Positions 37,634-47,391 are shown, counted from the first letter of the stretch. The stretch is 64,000 bases of DNA from Sphingobacterium faecium (GCF_003054045.1 NZ_QBKH01000001.1:620001-684000); one strand, 5' to 3'. A program made the numbers and translations. The notes: a model not told the origin generated them from the letters alone.

Positions 37634-37773
37634 GTATACACAAATTTGTTTTATATTTGTGTTGTCAACATACAATCAGCAAACCAAATTACTATATTTT
37701 AAACGTGTAAAATGATTTGATTGTATAAATGACATTACAAAAATAGTTTTTTATCATAATTTTGAGGTTATAA

Positions 37774-38124
37774 ATGGCGATTAAAATTACAGACGAGTGT
37801 ATTAACTGTGGTGCTTGCGAACCGGAGTGCCCAAATAATGCAATATATGACGCTGGAGTGAGTTGGAAATTCTCAGATGGAACGGCATTAGATGGAGTAA
37901 TCGATTTTGGAGATGGGGTGACGTTAGATGCTAGCGATTCTCAAGCTGCAGTGTCAGATGAAGTATATTACATTGTTTCAGACAAATGTACAGAGTGTGT
38001 TGGTTTTCATGATGAGCCACAATGTGCAGCAGTATGTCCAGTAGACTGTTGTGTCGACGATGAAGAAGTTCGTGAATCACAGGAAGAGTTATTAGCGAAA
38101 AAAGCTTGGCTACATGCTGAATAA
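37774..38124 (+). CDS. 2[4Fe-4S] ferredoxin with a long inter-cluster insert
   Basis: A 116-residue ferredoxin. The first cluster uses Cys9-x2-Cys12-x2-Cys15-x3-Cys19-Pro. The second motif has Cys72-x2-Cys75-x8-Cys84-x3-Cys88-Pro, the long spacing seen in the Allochromatium-type family. The roughly 50-residue insert between them is acidic. It is a low-potential electron carrier. TAATTTTG (37757-37764) lies 9 nt before the ATG. It is divergent from the LuxC-like reductase. Confidence 0.92.
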   Translation: MAIKITDECINCGACEPECPNNAIYDAGVSWKFSDGTALDGVIDFGDGVTLDASDSQAAVSDEVYYIVSDKCTECVGFHDEPQCAAVCPVDCCVDDEEVRESQEELLAKKAWLHAE

Positions 38125-38152
38125 AAGTGTCGCTTTTAAAATAATATTTCGG

Positions 38153-38187
38153 AAAAGGTAGAATATTCAAATGTTCTACCTTTTTTT
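38153..38187 (+). terminator. Terminator after the ferredoxin gene
   Basis: AAAAGGTAGAA / TTCTACCTTTT perfect 11-bp stem with a 10-nt loop and a T7 tract. Confidence 0.88.
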
Positions 38188-38241
38188 ATGACCATATCTT
38201 TGCATTTAGTTTGAATTTATGATCATAGAGCTATATTAATA

Positions 38242-38272
38242 TTTGTGAAAGCCTAGTATTTTTTTATTTTTG
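38242..38272 (+). promoter_or_regulatory. Promoter of the dicarboxylate symporter gene
   Basis: TTTG (38242-38245), a 19-nt spacer and TATTTTTG (38265-38272), 26 nt before the ATG at 38299. A second TAnnTTTG-like element TATCTTTG lies at 38195-38202. Confidence 0.6.
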
Positions 38273-38298
38273 TACTTTACCTTTATAATAGTGTGCCG

Positions 38299-39744
38299 AT
38301 GTATAAATCAAAAATGGGGCTAATTACCCTTGTTTCGGTAACGATTGCAGCAATTATTGCAATATGTTACGAATTTAGTTGGGTCAATTTTTCTCCATCA
38401 TTTTTAATGGCAGTAAGATGGATTGTTGCTACTGTGTTAATAGCGAATGCTTTGGTTCGTAAAAATCTGACTACTTGGATTTTGACTTGTATGATCTTAG
38501 GTATTTTTGTGGGTTTGGATTTTCCTAATATTGCTATTTCTTTACAACCTTTGAGTAAGGGCTTTATCAAGCTGGTTAAGACAATTGTAGGTCCAATTTT
38601 ATTTGCTACTTTAGTATATGGTATAGCTGGTCATTCTGATTTGAAACAAGTCGGTCGGATGGCATGGAAATCTATGTTATATTTTTTCTGTGCAACAACT
38701 TGTGCTATCTTTATTGGACTTGGTGCTATCAATTTAACAAAAGCAGGTGTTGGAGTAGATGTGGCACATATGCCACATGAAGAATTGCCGAAAACACAGA
38801 TCAGCAATGATGCTGATATTTTAGCTTCATTGCCCGAGCATGTTCACCCTGTATACAAGTTTACTGCTTTTTTCAGAGATCTTTTTCCGGAGAATATTGT
38901 CAAAGCAGTGTATGATAATCAGGTACTTCAGATCGTTGTATTCTCAGTTTTATTTGGAATTGGTCTAGCGATGGTTGACGAAAAGAAAAGAAAACCTTTA
39001 GTCGATTTTACTGAAAGTTTGTCTGAGACCATGTTTAAGTTTACGAATTTGATCATGTATTTTGCACCTGTTGGGGTTGGTGCCGCTATGGCCTTTACAG
39101 TTGGTCATCTTGGTGTGGATATTCTGAAAAATCTATTTATGCTCTTAGCAACGCTATATTTGGCATTAATTGGTTTTATGTGTTTCGTTTTATTGCCAGT
39201 TGCATTATATTTAAAAATTCCGGTATTACGATTTATCAATGCTATAAAAGAACCTGTCTCCATCGCTTTTGCAACGACAAGTTCTGATGCTGCTTTGCCA
39301 AAGGCTATGTCGGCCATGGAAAAATTTGGTGTGCCACGTAAGATCGTATCTTTTGTTATACCGACAGGATATAGTTTTAATTTGGATGGAACCTCATTGT
39401 ATTTATCATTGGCGGCTATATTTGTGGCTCAGGCGGCTGGAATACATTTAACATTTGGAGAGCAATTGATGATTGCTTTTACGTTGATGATCACTTCCAA
39501 AGGAGTTGCTGCTGTACCTCGTGCTTCATTGATTATTTTAATAGCTACAGCAGATCAGTTTGGTTTACCAACATTTGTGATTGCCGCAATTTTGGGAATA
39601 GATGAATTGATGGATATGGCGAGAACTTCTGTAAATGTGATTGGTAACTGTCTTGCAACAGTTGTTGTAGCCAAGTGGGAAGGAGAATTTGACGAGGAAG
39701 CTCCATATCGAGATGATCATGAACAACCGGAGTTAGAAAGTTAA
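38299..39744 (+). CDS. Dicarboxylate/amino acid:cation symporter (DAACS family)
   Basis: About 481 residues with some ten hydrophobic segments and the two family re-entrant hairpin signatures: FATTSSDAALPKAMSAM (serine-rich HP1) and the NLDGTSLYLS loop of TM7. The HP2 region contains ITSKGVAAVPRASLIIL. It takes up glutamate, aspartate or C4-dicarboxylates with Na+ or H+. Length and an N-terminal two-helix extension (about 8-60) are a little greater than E. coli GltP. The GTG at 38293 is an alternative start. Confidence 0.9.
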   Translation: MYKSKMGLITLVSVTIAAIIAICYEFSWVNFSPSFLMAVRWIVATVLIANALVRKNLTTWILTCMILGIFVGLDFPNIAISLQPLSKGFIKLVKTIVGPILFATLVYGIAGHSDLKQVGRMAWKSMLYFFCATTCAIFIGLGAINLTKAGVGVDVAHMPHEELPKTQISNDADILASLPEHVHPVYKFTAFFRDLFPENIVKAVYDNQVLQIVVFSVLFGIGLAMVDEKKRKPLVDFTESLSETMFKFTNLIMYFAPVGVGAAMAFTVGHLGVDILKNLFMLLATLYLALIGFMCFVLLPVALYLKIPVLRFINAIKEPVSIAFATTSSDAALPKAMSAMEKFGVPRKIVSFVIPTGYSFNLDGTSLYLSLAAIFVAQAAGIHLTFGEQLMIAFTLMITSKGVAAVPRASLIILIATADQFGLPTFVIAAILGIDELMDMARTSVNVIGNCLATVVVAKWEGEFDEEAPYRDDHEQPELES

Positions 39745-39765
39745 TAAAAAAATAGGTTTTATCAT

Positions 39766-39802
39766 AAAAAGGGTCTTACAAGATGATGTAAGACCCTTTT
39801 TT
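39766..39802. terminator. Bidirectional terminator between the symporter and a convergent gene
   Basis: AAAAAGGGTCTTACA / TGTAAGACCCTTTTT perfect 15-bp stem with a 6-nt loop and tracts on both sides. Confidence 0.9.
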
Positions 39803-40190
39803 ATGACAAAAGATCACCATCTACATAATACCATATTCCTTCGGTTTGTTTAAAACGGGATATCTCATGATGAATCTGTAGATTCAGTTGAGCATCAAGA
39901 TAGTGCGCTTCAAACTCTACTGTATTCGTGTTTGTCCTCAAGATCTGCAGCTGCAACCATTTCGACTCCTCTGCCCATTTTCGGATTTCTTTTTTATTTT
40001 GAAAACTACGTGTCGCCACATAAAAGCTTTTGTATAAAAAATCAATATTTTGAACAACGAAAGCGCTGTACCTTGCACGCATTAATTGTTCGGCAGTTTT
40101 TGCTTCCTTTTGGTCAATATGGACTTTCTTGCAGCAGTTCTCATAAGGAAGGGAGTGGCCACAATAGCAAGTTGTATGTTGTGTTGTCAA
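39801..40190 (-). CDS. YchJ-family SEC-C-motif protein
   Basis: A 129-residue protein with the metal-binding pattern CYCGHSLPYENCC at residues 8-20, then EQLMRARYSAFV and a domain of the NTF2-like YchJ type. Zinc binding is expected. The biological role is unknown. Confidence 0.85.
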   Translation of the reverse strand: MTTQHTTCYCGHSLPYENCCKKVHIDQKEAKTAEQLMRARYSAFVVQNIDFLYKSFYVATRSFQNKKEIRKWAEESKWLQLQILRTNTNTVEFEAHYLDAQLNLQIHHEISRFKQTEGIWYYVDGDLLS

Positions 40191-40453
40191 TAGAAGTTGA
40201 TTTAGATGTTTAGCAAAAGTAAATAATGATTCGTTCTTTTTGTTTTTTATGTAAATAAATTTTAATCTGATAAATTACTATATATCTGTATAGTCGTATA
40301 CAATGTTATGTAAAATTTATTTTTAATAAACTGATAGTGAGGTTGTTTTTATATTTTTAACAAATATTAACATCTTTTCGTTAATCTTCTTTTGAGTCCT
40401 AGAGTCCTACTTATAAATAATTTGAAAAACATAAAATAATGGGAGGAGCAGGT

Positions 40454-40999
40454 ATGAAAAAATTAGTTTACTTAACGGTATTAGTTGGCGGTTTGTTTTT
40501 TGTAAAGCCTGCTGCAGCACAAGTTAATGTCAGTATTAACATCGGCAATCAACCTTCTTGGGGACCGGTAGGATATGATTATGTTCGTTATTATTACATT
40601 CCGGAAATTAATGTCTACTACGATGTGATCAACCGAAGATATACGCATTTTCATGGACGAAGATGGGTCACCAGCAGAAGTTTGCCCGCAAGATACCGCA
40701 ACTTCAATTTTTATAACACGTATAAAGTAGTGGTCAATGATAGAGACCCCTGGAGACATCACGATCGTTATAGAAGAGACTACGGACATTATGCAAATCG
40801 TAGAAATCAGGTCAGCATAAGAGATTATAGAGGCGGGCATGATCGTCCTCGTCATCATGCCGGATATGATAATCATCGTGTTGAACGCCGCAATGATCAT
40901 CGAGGAAATCGACCAGATCATCGAAAATCGGAAAAAAGAAATGATAAAAGGAACCATGATCGCCGCTCGGATAGGGGTGAGGGGCATGGCAGAAGATAA
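40454..40999 (+). CDS. Secreted His/Arg-rich basic protein
   Basis: About 181 residues from the ATG at 40454, which follows a GGGAGGAG ribosome-binding site (a stronger one than is usual here); the ATG at 40439 is unlikely. A signal peptide (about 1-22, ending AAAQ) leads to a Tyr/Trp-rich segment (about 25-85), then a highly charged tail of about 95 residues rich in Arg, His, Asp and Asn. It is probably periplasmic or surface-exposed and could bind metals or polyanions, but this is only compositional. The family is unknown to me. Confidence 0.7.
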   Translation: MKKLVYLTVLVGGLFFVKPAAAQVNVSINIGNQPSWGPVGYDYVRYYYIPEINVYYDVINRRYTHFHGRRWVTSRSLPARYRNFNFYNTYKVVVNDRDPWRHHDRYRRDYGHYANRRNQVSIRDYRGGHDRPRHHAGYDNHRVERRNDHRGNRPDHRKSEKRNDKRNHDRRSDRGEGHGRR

Positions 41000-41025
41000 A
41001 GGTTAATTTTTAGTGTGTTTATTAG

Positions 41026-41055
41026 AAAAAGAGGAAATGGAAGTTTCCTCTTTTT
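41026..41055. terminator. Terminator between the His/Arg-rich gene and the Lrp gene
   Basis: AAAAAGAGGAAA / TTTCCTCTTTTT perfect 12-bp stem with a 6-nt loop, A and T tracts on both sides. Confidence 0.85.
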
Positions 41056-41071
41056 CTGTTAATCTAATGAG

Positions 41072-41530
41072 TTAAATAGGATATGCTGTTTCACTTTTGG
41101 TTTCAGATAAGACGAAATAGGTTTGTACTGTATTGACATGGGGAAGGACCGCGAGTCTATATCTTAAAAATTCATGATAAGCTTGCATATCTTTAGTGGC
41201 TATTCGAAGCATAAAGTCATAAGATCCCGCCATTTGATAGCATTCCATGACTTCTGGAAATTTTGCTACTTCTTTTTCAAATTCATTCAAAACTTCTGCG
41301 GTGTGTGCTTTTAGGAATACTTGAGAGAATGATATCAGACCCATATTAACTTTTTGCCGGTCAAGAATCGCAACTGTTTTTTTGATATAACCCTGCTGTT
41401 TTAATTTTTTGACCCGTTCATAAATTGCAGCAATGGATTTATGTAAGCGAAATGCGAGCTCTTTATTACTTAAGGTTGCGTCATGCTGTAATATTCTTAA
41501 TAATTTGATATCTGTATCATCCAGCTGCAT
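41072..41530 (-). CDS. Lrp/AsnC-family transcriptional regulator
   Basis: A 152-residue regulator: an N-terminal winged HTH (about 5-60, opening DDTDIKLLRILQHDATLSNKEL) and a C-terminal RAM ligand domain (about 65-145). It is divergent from the cysteine synthase-like gene, so it probably controls that gene in response to an amino acid. The 188-nt gap carries an inverted repeat at 41677-41693. Confidence 0.92.
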   Translation of the reverse strand: MQLDDTDIKLLRILQHDATLSNKELAFRLHKSIAAIYERVKKLKQQGYIKKTVAILDRQKVNMGLISFSQVFLKAHTAEVLNEFEKEVAKFPEVMECYQMAGSYDFMLRIATKDMQAYHEFLRYRLAVLPHVNTVQTYFVLSETKSETAYPI

Positions 41531-41676
41531 ATGTGTTTTTTATTGATATTAGTAAAATGAGAATATGTATTTTGTTTTTTTTATTAAATATATCAAATTT
41601 TCAATAAAATTTATTGACTTTAATAGTATGTATTGAATATTATTTTGTTTTAAACCAATTTTGGTAATTATATAGA

Positions 41677-41693
41677 AGATGTATGTATCATCT
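41677..41693. promoter_or_regulatory. Inverted repeat before the cysteine synthase-like gene
   Basis: AGATG-TATGTAT-CATCT, extendable to TAGAAGATG / CATCT-CTA, lies 26 nt before the start at 41719. It is a candidate operator for the divergent Lrp-like regulator. I see no good TAnnTTTG nearby. Confidence 0.35.
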
Positions 41694-41718
41694 CTATGTG
41701 ATTTAAGTAATATAGATC

Positions 41719-42795
41719 ATGGTTAACGATTTGATGTTTAGTAAGTGTTTATCTCCAGAACTTGATAGTAGATTTAAACATTTATGGTGTTTAGTTGGCA
41801 ATACGCCAATGTTGGAGTTGCAATACACGTATAAAGGTAGGGCGGGAAAGATTTACGTGAAATGTGAAAACTATAATTTAACAGGAAGTATAAAGGATCG
41901 TATGGCATTATATATTATGTATAAAGCGTATATGAATTGTCAAATTCAGCCTGAAGATGTCATTATTGAAGCTACTAGTGGTAATACAGGTATTTCTTTT
42001 TCAGCAATTGGTAAAGCTTTAGGACATCAAGTAAAGATCATAATGCCTAATTGGTTGAGCAAAGAGCGAATTGACATCATCAAAAGTATGGGGGCAGATA
42101 TACAATTGGTCAGTAAAGAAGAAGGTGGTTTTTTGGGCAGTATCCAGTTGAGTGAGGAATTGGCTAAAAAAGGTGGTGTATTCTTACCTAGACAATTTGA
42201 AAATCAATTTAATGCCGAAGCACATCAATTGACGACAGGTCGAGAGATTGGTATTCAGTTGGCATCAAAAAGTTTAGTGGCTGATGCTTTTGTAGCTGGT
42301 GTAGGCACCGGTGGGACCGTAATGGGGGTGGGACGTCATCTACGTACCCTAAATCCTCATGTCAAAATCCATCCATTGGAGCCTGCTGAGAGTCCTACTA
42401 TGTCAACTGGACATAAAGTCGGGTCGCACCGTATTCAAGGTATCTCTGATGAATTTATTCCAGCTATTGTGAAATTGGATGAGTTGGATGAGATTATTGC
42501 GGCTTCAGACGGTGATTCTATTATTATGGCTCAAAAACTTGCTCAAGAGTTGGGTTTAGCAGTAGGAATTTCTTCTGGAGCAAATGTCATAGGGGCAATT
42601 AAATTGAAACAAAAGTTAGGGGATGATGCCGTGGTGGTGACCTTATTGTGTGATGATAATAAAAAATATTTAAGTACAGATTTAGTTAAAGAACAACCGA
42701 TTCGTGATGGTTACGTATCTACAGATCTTAATTTTACAGGATTTCAACCCATTAGTCGATTAGAGAAATCTCTTTTTAGAGCAGAAATGGTCTAA
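41719..42795 (+). CDS. Cysteine synthase-family PLP-dependent enzyme
   Basis: A 358-residue fold-type II PLP enzyme. The Schiff-base lysine is Lys59 in LTGSIKDRM; the substrate loop TSGNTG and the phosphate loop [10 protein letters not shown] are intact, and SSGANV is near the C-terminus. It could be O-acetylserine sulfhydrylase (CysK/CysM) or cystathionine beta-synthase-like without the CBS part. The length exceeds CysK by about 35 residues at the C-terminus. It is controlled, presumably, by the divergent Lrp regulator. Confidence 0.88.
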   Translation: MVNDLMFSKCLSPELDSRFKHLWCLVGNTPMLELQYTYKGRAGKIYVKCENYNLTGSIKDRMALYIMYKAYMNCQIQPEDVIIEATSGNTGISFSAIGKALGHQVKIIMPNWLSKERIDIIKSMGADIQLVSKEEGGFLGSIQLSEELAKKGGVFLPRQFENQFNAEAHQLTTGREIGIQLASKSLVADAFVAGVGTGGTVMGVGRHLRTLNPHVKIHPLEPAESPTMSTGHKVGSHRIQGISDEFIPAIVKLDELDEIIAASDGDSIIMAQKLAQELGLAVGISSGANVIGAIKLKQKLGDDAVVVTLLCDDNKKYLSTDLVKEQPIRDGYVSTDLNFTGFQPISRLEKSLFRAEMV

Positions 42796-42847
42796 AGTTT
42801 TGTTCTTAATTGATTTGTATTCAGGGTTGATTTTATATTATAAAATG

Positions 42848-42887
42848 ATCTGATGCAATTGTATATATGCTATTGCATCAGATTTTA
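42848..42887 (+). terminator. Terminator after the cysteine synthase-like gene
   Basis: ATCTGATGCAAT / ATTGCATCAGAT perfect 12-bp stem with a 12-nt loop followed by TTTT. Confidence 0.8.
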
Positions 42888-42929
42888 ACCAATTACAATT
42901 TGTCGCTAGACATTATTATTTAGTTATTT

Positions 42930-44579
42930 ATGAAAAGTTTAATCGTAAAATTATTGCTTCTAATAGCTTTTTATCCGGTTTTAGCTCAAGCTCAGCAACC
43001 TGATACTTTATTAAAAATGGATGAATTAGAATTTGTAGACGGAGGTGTTCCTGAAGTAGAGGCGGAAACTGTAGTCGCTGATTCAGCACCGTATGTTCAG
43101 AAAACTGAAGCTGTTGTGATCAATAATGAGGCTAAAGGTGGTGACTCTCTTGTTGGGATATTTTTAGCTGGATTTATTGGCGGTTTTGCAGCATTACTCA
43201 TGCCATGTATATTTCCGATGTTACCACTAACGGTAAGCTTTTTTACGAAAGGAAATCAAAATCGTTCAAAGTCTTTTATTCGGGCTTTATTTTATGGAGT
43301 TTCTATCATTGTGATATATGTGATCCTTGGGTTAGCGGTTACGATCATCTTCGGTTCTGATGCGCTTAATGCTTTATCTACGAATGGTATCTTTAATTTC
43401 TTTTTCTTCTTGATGCTTATTGCTTTTGGTGCATCTTTCTTAGGAGCGTTTGAAATCAGTCTTCCGAGTTCTTGGGTAAACAAGATGGATGCTAAATCGG
43501 ATGAAGGAGGATGGGTAGGTATATTTTTTATGGCTGCCACATTAGCTTTAGTATCATTTTCATGTACAGGACCTATTATTGGTACTTTATTGGTGCAAGC
43601 TGCGACTAGCGGTGCGTTGTTAGGACCTGCCGTAGGGATGTTTGGCTTTTCGTTAGCTTTAGCTATCCCATTTGCATTATTTGCCTTATTTCCAAGTGCG
43701 ATGAAAGCGATGCCAAAATCTGGAGGTTGGTTGAATAGTGTGAAAGTTGTATTGGGATTTTTAGAATTAGCTTTTGCTCTTAAATTTCTTTCTAATATTG
43801 ATTTAGCATACCATTGGAATTGGTTTGATCGTGAAATTTTCTTGTCCTTGTGGATTGTTATATTTGGTCTAATGGGTCTTTATTTACTTGGGAAGATTAA
43901 ATTTGCGCATGATAGTAGTTTACCTTATTTATCTGTTTTACGCACTTTTTTTGCGATCATCGTTTTGTCATTTACAGTCTATATGATTCCGGGCTTGTGG
44001 GGAGCCCCGTTGAAGTCAATATCTGCTTTTTTACCGCCACAAAGTACACAGGACTTTGATTTGAATCAATCTTCAAATAGTACATCGACACTTCCAAATG
44101 ATCTATCTAACCGTAAGTATGCAGATCTATTTCATGCACCTCTTGGTCTTAATGTGTTCTTTGATTACGAAGAGGGGATGGAATATGCCAAAGCTCAAAA
44201 GAAAATGGTGATGCTTGATTTTACTGGGCATGCCTGTGTTAATTGTCGGAAAATGGAAGCTAATGTTTGGACAGATTCGCATGTTCGTTCTTTTTTAACG
44301 AGTAATGTCGTTATTATACAACTTTATGTGGATGATCGTACAGAATTGGCTATCGCAGACCAACAAAAATCAAGTGCTGGTAAGTTATTAAAAACAATAG
44401 GAAGTAAATGGAGTTACCTGCAATCTAGTCAGTTTGAATCGAACTCACAACCTTTTTATGTATTAATGAACTCAACTAATCGTCAGGTTTTGGTGAAGCC
44501 TAAAGGAGCTGATTATGATCCTATTACTTATTTAGCTTATTTAAATGAGGGTTTGGAGGTCTTTGTGAAATCAAATTAG
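42930..44579 (+). CDS. dsbD: Thiol:disulfide interchange protein DsbD-like
   Basis: A 549-residue membrane reductant carrier. A signal peptide (about 1-22) and a short linker replace the usual N-terminal alpha domain. Eight or so membrane helices carry the redox cysteines Cys93 in LLMPCIFPM and Cys212 in VSFSCTGP. The C-terminal thioredoxin-like domain (about 395-549) has CVNC at 436-439. It moves electrons from cytoplasmic thioredoxin to periplasmic partners such as TlpA-like proteins. The alpha-domain loss is common in Bacteroidota versions. Confidence 0.9.
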   Translation: MKSLIVKLLLLIAFYPVLAQAQQPDTLLKMDELEFVDGGVPEVEAETVVADSAPYVQKTEAVVINNEAKGGDSLVGIFLAGFIGGFAALLMPCIFPMLPLTVSFFTKGNQNRSKSFIRALFYGVSIIVIYVILGLAVTIIFGSDALNALSTNGIFNFFFFLMLIAFGASFLGAFEISLPSSWVNKMDAKSDEGGWVGIFFMAATLALVSFSCTGPIIGTLLVQAATSGALLGPAVGMFGFSLALAIPFALFALFPSAMKAMPKSGGWLNSVKVVLGFLELAFALKFLSNIDLAYHWNWFDREIFLSLWIVIFGLMGLYLLGKIKFAHDSSLPYLSVLRTFFAIIVLSFTVYMIPGLWGAPLKSISAFLPPQSTQDFDLNQSSNSTSTLPNDLSNRKYADLFHAPLGLNVFFDYEEGMEYAKAQKKMVMLDFTGHACVNCRKMEANVWTDSHVRSFLTSNVVIIQLYVDDRTELAIADQQKSSAGKLLKTIGSKWSYLQSSQFESNSQPFYVLMNSTNRQVLVKPKGADYDPITYLAYLNEGLEVFVKSN

Positions 44580-44744
44580 CTTTGAATAACTAATCTGATA
44601 AAAAATGTTTTTATTCTTGACGAAAAAAGGTTTCATAAAATTGGATTACTGATAAATTTAATCTTACTTTTACATCGTTAAAACCACTACGTTTTAAATA
44701 TTGTTTTGAGTGGTTTATGTGTAGGGTTAACAGTGAATTATAAC

Positions 44745-45668
44745 ATGAAGAAAGCATTCAATCTGGGGTTGTTCCTTGGATTATTATCAGTGACATCTTT
44801 TGCATTACAATCATGCAATGAAGGTGGAAATAAAAAAACAGGTTCAGTTCCTATCGGTACTGTTGATAGCACAAACGCAATAGATGATATAGATACGGAT
44901 ACGGTTGTTAAACAAATTAAAAAAGATTCAATTGCCGTTAAGGATAAAAAGAGTATTCTACATCATGAAGTAGATACGGCTAAATTATTGACGGATTCTG
45001 TGTCTCCGCGTTATATTTATCTGACTTTTGACGATGGGCCTTTGAATGGTAGTCAATTTATTGATTCGATAGCAACAGCAAAAAATATAAAAATCAATGT
45101 ATTTCTTATTGGAAAGCATGATCGTATGAGCAAAGGCTTGCATAAATATTATGAACGTTATATGAATAATCCTTTAGTGGATTGCTATAACCATAGTTTT
45201 AATCATGCGAACAATAAGTTTACTTATTTCTATAGTAATGCTGAGTCTGCTTATGAAGATTTTGATAAAAATGAGAAAGATTTAAATTTAAAACATAAAA
45301 TCGTAAGATTGCCTGGTCGTAATATTTGGTATTTTGCTGATCGTAAACGTATTGATATGCAAAGTGGATCGAGCACTGCAGATTTATTATACCAAAATGG
45401 TTACCGATCGATGGGTTGGGATTGTGAGTGGAAGAAGGGTAAACCATCGGGTATGCCAGTAGAGTCTGTGAGTTTTATCTATCGTCAAATTAATAATAGG
45501 TTGCGTAATGGTACGTCATTTTCTAAAAATAATGTTGTTTTATTAATGCATGACGATATGTTTCAAACTAGGAAAGCACAAAAAATGTTAAGTGATTTGA
45601 TCGATAGCTTGAAATTGCATCCAAATTATGAATTTGCACATATGCGCGACTATCCTAAACAGAAATAA
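44745..45668 (+). CDS. Polysaccharide deacetylase-family lipoprotein
   Basis: About 307 residues from the ATG at 44745, which gives a lipoprotein signal (LQSC, Cys24). After an acidic linker, the NodB-type domain starts with TFDDGP (94-99, metal and catalytic Asp) and continues with HSFNHANNKF (the HxxxH zinc-binding pair). It would remove acetyl groups from a cell-surface polysaccharide or peptidoglycan. An upstream ATG at 44706 is less likely. The substrate is unknown. Confidence 0.85.
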   Translation: MKKAFNLGLFLGLLSVTSFALQSCNEGGNKKTGSVPIGTVDSTNAIDDIDTDTVVKQIKKDSIAVKDKKSILHHEVDTAKLLTDSVSPRYIYLTFDDGPLNGSQFIDSIATAKNIKINVFLIGKHDRMSKGLHKYYERYMNNPLVDCYNHSFNHANNKFTYFYSNAESAYEDFDKNEKDLNLKHKIVRLPGRNIWYFADRKRIDMQSGSSTADLLYQNGYRSMGWDCEWKKGKPSGMPVESVSFIYRQINNRLRNGTSFSKNNVVLLMHDDMFQTRKAQKMLSDLIDSLKLHPNYEFAHMRDYPKQK

Positions 45669-45698
45669 AAAAGGACTGTTTAATAAAATCCTTTATTT

Positions 45699-45740
45699 AA
45701 AAAAGATCCCCGATACTTTTCTGTATCGGGGATCTTTTTT
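45699..45740. terminator. Bidirectional terminator
   Basis: AAAAGATCCCCGATAC / GTATCGGGGATCTTTT perfect 16-bp stem with a 6-nt loop and tracts on both sides. Confidence 0.92.
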
Positions 45741-45743
45741 ATT

Positions 45744-46325
45744 TTAATTCTGCTTTCTTAAATATTTTGTCAAAATCACGATCGTCTGACCATCAATTTT
45801 TCCTTCAATTTGTTCTGTATTATCGAAAACAAGTCGGATATTTTTAACAACAGTACCTAATGTTGCACGGATTGAAGATCCCTTTACATCTAATGTCTTG
45901 GTGAGCACTACAGAATCTCCGTCAAACAATTGTTGTCCGATACTATCCAGGTGAAATTCTACATAGCCATCATTTTCATGATCTCCTGTTTGTTTGGCCC
46001 ATTCCAAGGTATGATCATCTAGATATAAAATATCTAATGCATCTGAAGCCCAACCTTCATTTTTTAAGCGATTCAACATACGCCAAGCAGCTACTTGGAC
46101 AGCAGGTACATCTGACCACATATTATCGGGTAGGAATTTCCAATATTCGGCATCTAATTGTGTCGTTTTATTGAATTGATCGGCACATTTTTGACATACA
46201 ACGATGGTGTTTTCGGCATTGGCTTGTAAATCGGGTGGTAATGTGTATAGGACTAAATCTTCAGTTGCTTGACTCAATTCACATTTATTTCCCGCTCTTT
46301 CGAAAAGTTGATTTTCTAATTTCAT
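45744..46325 (-). CDS. PhnA-domain protein (alkylphosphonate-uptake family name, function unclear)
   Basis: A 193-residue protein with an N-terminal zinc-ribbon-like part (GNKCELS, then CQKC 30 residues on) and a C-terminal PhnA/YjdM domain (FDGDSVVLTKTLDVKGSSIRATLGTVVKNIRL, about 135-170). The phosphonate link of the name has not been upheld in general; no phn genes are nearby. Cytoplasmic. Confidence 0.88.
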   Translation of the reverse strand: MKLENQLFERAGNKCELSQATEDLVLYTLPPDLQANAENTIVVCQKCADQFNKTTQLDAEYWKFLPDNMWSDVPAVQVAAWRMLNRLKNEGWASDALDILYLDDHTLEWAKQTGDHENDGYVEFHLDSIGQQLFDGDSVVLTKTLDVKGSSIRATLGTVVKNIRLVFDNTEQIEGKIDGQTIVILTKYLRKQN

Positions 46326-46518
46326 CTAAATTTTGGATAAGTTGCAAATGATAAGTTGCAAACATAATGAATATTTATAATTCTATATCTAAAAATACCA
46401 GATATAACAACTCTAAAAATAAAGGATTGATAATTTGGAATATAATTTGCGATGCTGTAAACGATATAATTTGTATCTTATTTAATATTAACTGAAATTA
46501 AACTAAAATTGTGTAAAC

Positions 46519-47385
46519 ATGAAATGGCAAGGTGGTAGAAAGAGTGACAACTTTGAGGATAGAAGGGGAATGTCTGGTGGTCAAAAACTGACTTTAGGTG
46601 GCGTAGGTGGAATAATTGTATTGATTATTGGATTTCTGATGGGGGGAGATCCAGCGCAGTTATTACAACAGGCGCAAAATATGACTGGTACAGAGCAAAC
46701 TGGACAGCCAAGAGAAATTAGTGAAGAGGAAGCAAAATTAACTGATTTTTCAAGAACTGTTTTAGCGAGTACGGAGACTGTTTGGACGGCACTTTTTAAA
46801 GAGCAGTTGGGTAAAAATTATGAAGCAACCAGTTTGGTGGTTTATGATGGAGGTACGGAAACTGATGGATGTGGTGTAGGAAAAGCATCTTACGGACCAT
46901 TTTATTGCCCGGGTGATCATAAGATCTATTTAGATTTAACTTTCAATCAAGAATTGAAAACAAAATTTGGTGCTAAAGGTGAGTTTGCTTTGGCCTATGT
47001 TATCGCACATGAAGTTGGTCATCATATTCAACAACTAGTTGGTTTGCTACCACAGACGAATAATATGCGCGGTAAATTGAGTGAAGTTGAAAATAATAAA
47101 ATCTCGGTGATGACTGAATTACAAGCCGATTTTTACGCTGGAGTATGGGCGCATCATGTTAATAAACTGTCTGACATAAAGATTGACTACAATGATATCT
47201 TGGATGGTATGGCTGCTGCAGAAGCTGTAGGGGATGATAAATTACAGACTCAAGCTCAAGGTTATGCTGTGCCCGATTCTTTCACACATGGAACCTCAGC
47301 ACAGCGACGTGCCTGGTTTAAGAAAGGATATGATTCTGGTGATATGACAAGTGGAAATACTTTCGAAGATCCAAGTTTGAAATAA
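46519..47385 (+). CDS. YpfJ-type neutral zinc metallopeptidase
   Basis: A 288-residue protein with a short cytoplasmic start containing KWQGGRKSDNFEDRRG, one membrane helix (about 25-42) and an extracytoplasmic zincin domain. Zinc motif HEVGHHIQ begins at 164; the downstream TELQADFYAGVWAHH provides the third ligand Glu. Conserved CGVGKASYGPFYCPGDHKIYLDL precedes it. Substrate is unknown. Confidence 0.93.
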   Translation: MKWQGGRKSDNFEDRRGMSGGQKLTLGGVGGIIVLIIGFLMGGDPAQLLQQAQNMTGTEQTGQPREISEEEAKLTDFSRTVLASTETVWTALFKEQLGKNYEATSLVVYDGGTETDGCGVGKASYGPFYCPGDHKIYLDLTFNQELKTKFGAKGEFALAYVIAHEVGHHIQQLVGLLPQTNNMRGKLSEVENNKISVMTELQADFYAGVWAHHVNKLSDIKIDYNDILDGMAAAEAVGDDKLQTQAQGYAVPDSFTHGTSAQRRAWFKKGYDSGDMTSGNTFEDPSLK

Positions 47386-47391
47386 TGATAT

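Noticed and set aside
40481-40987. 168-residue antisense frame opposite the His/Arg-rich gene
   Set aside because: Shadow of a strongly biased coding strand; no domain pattern.
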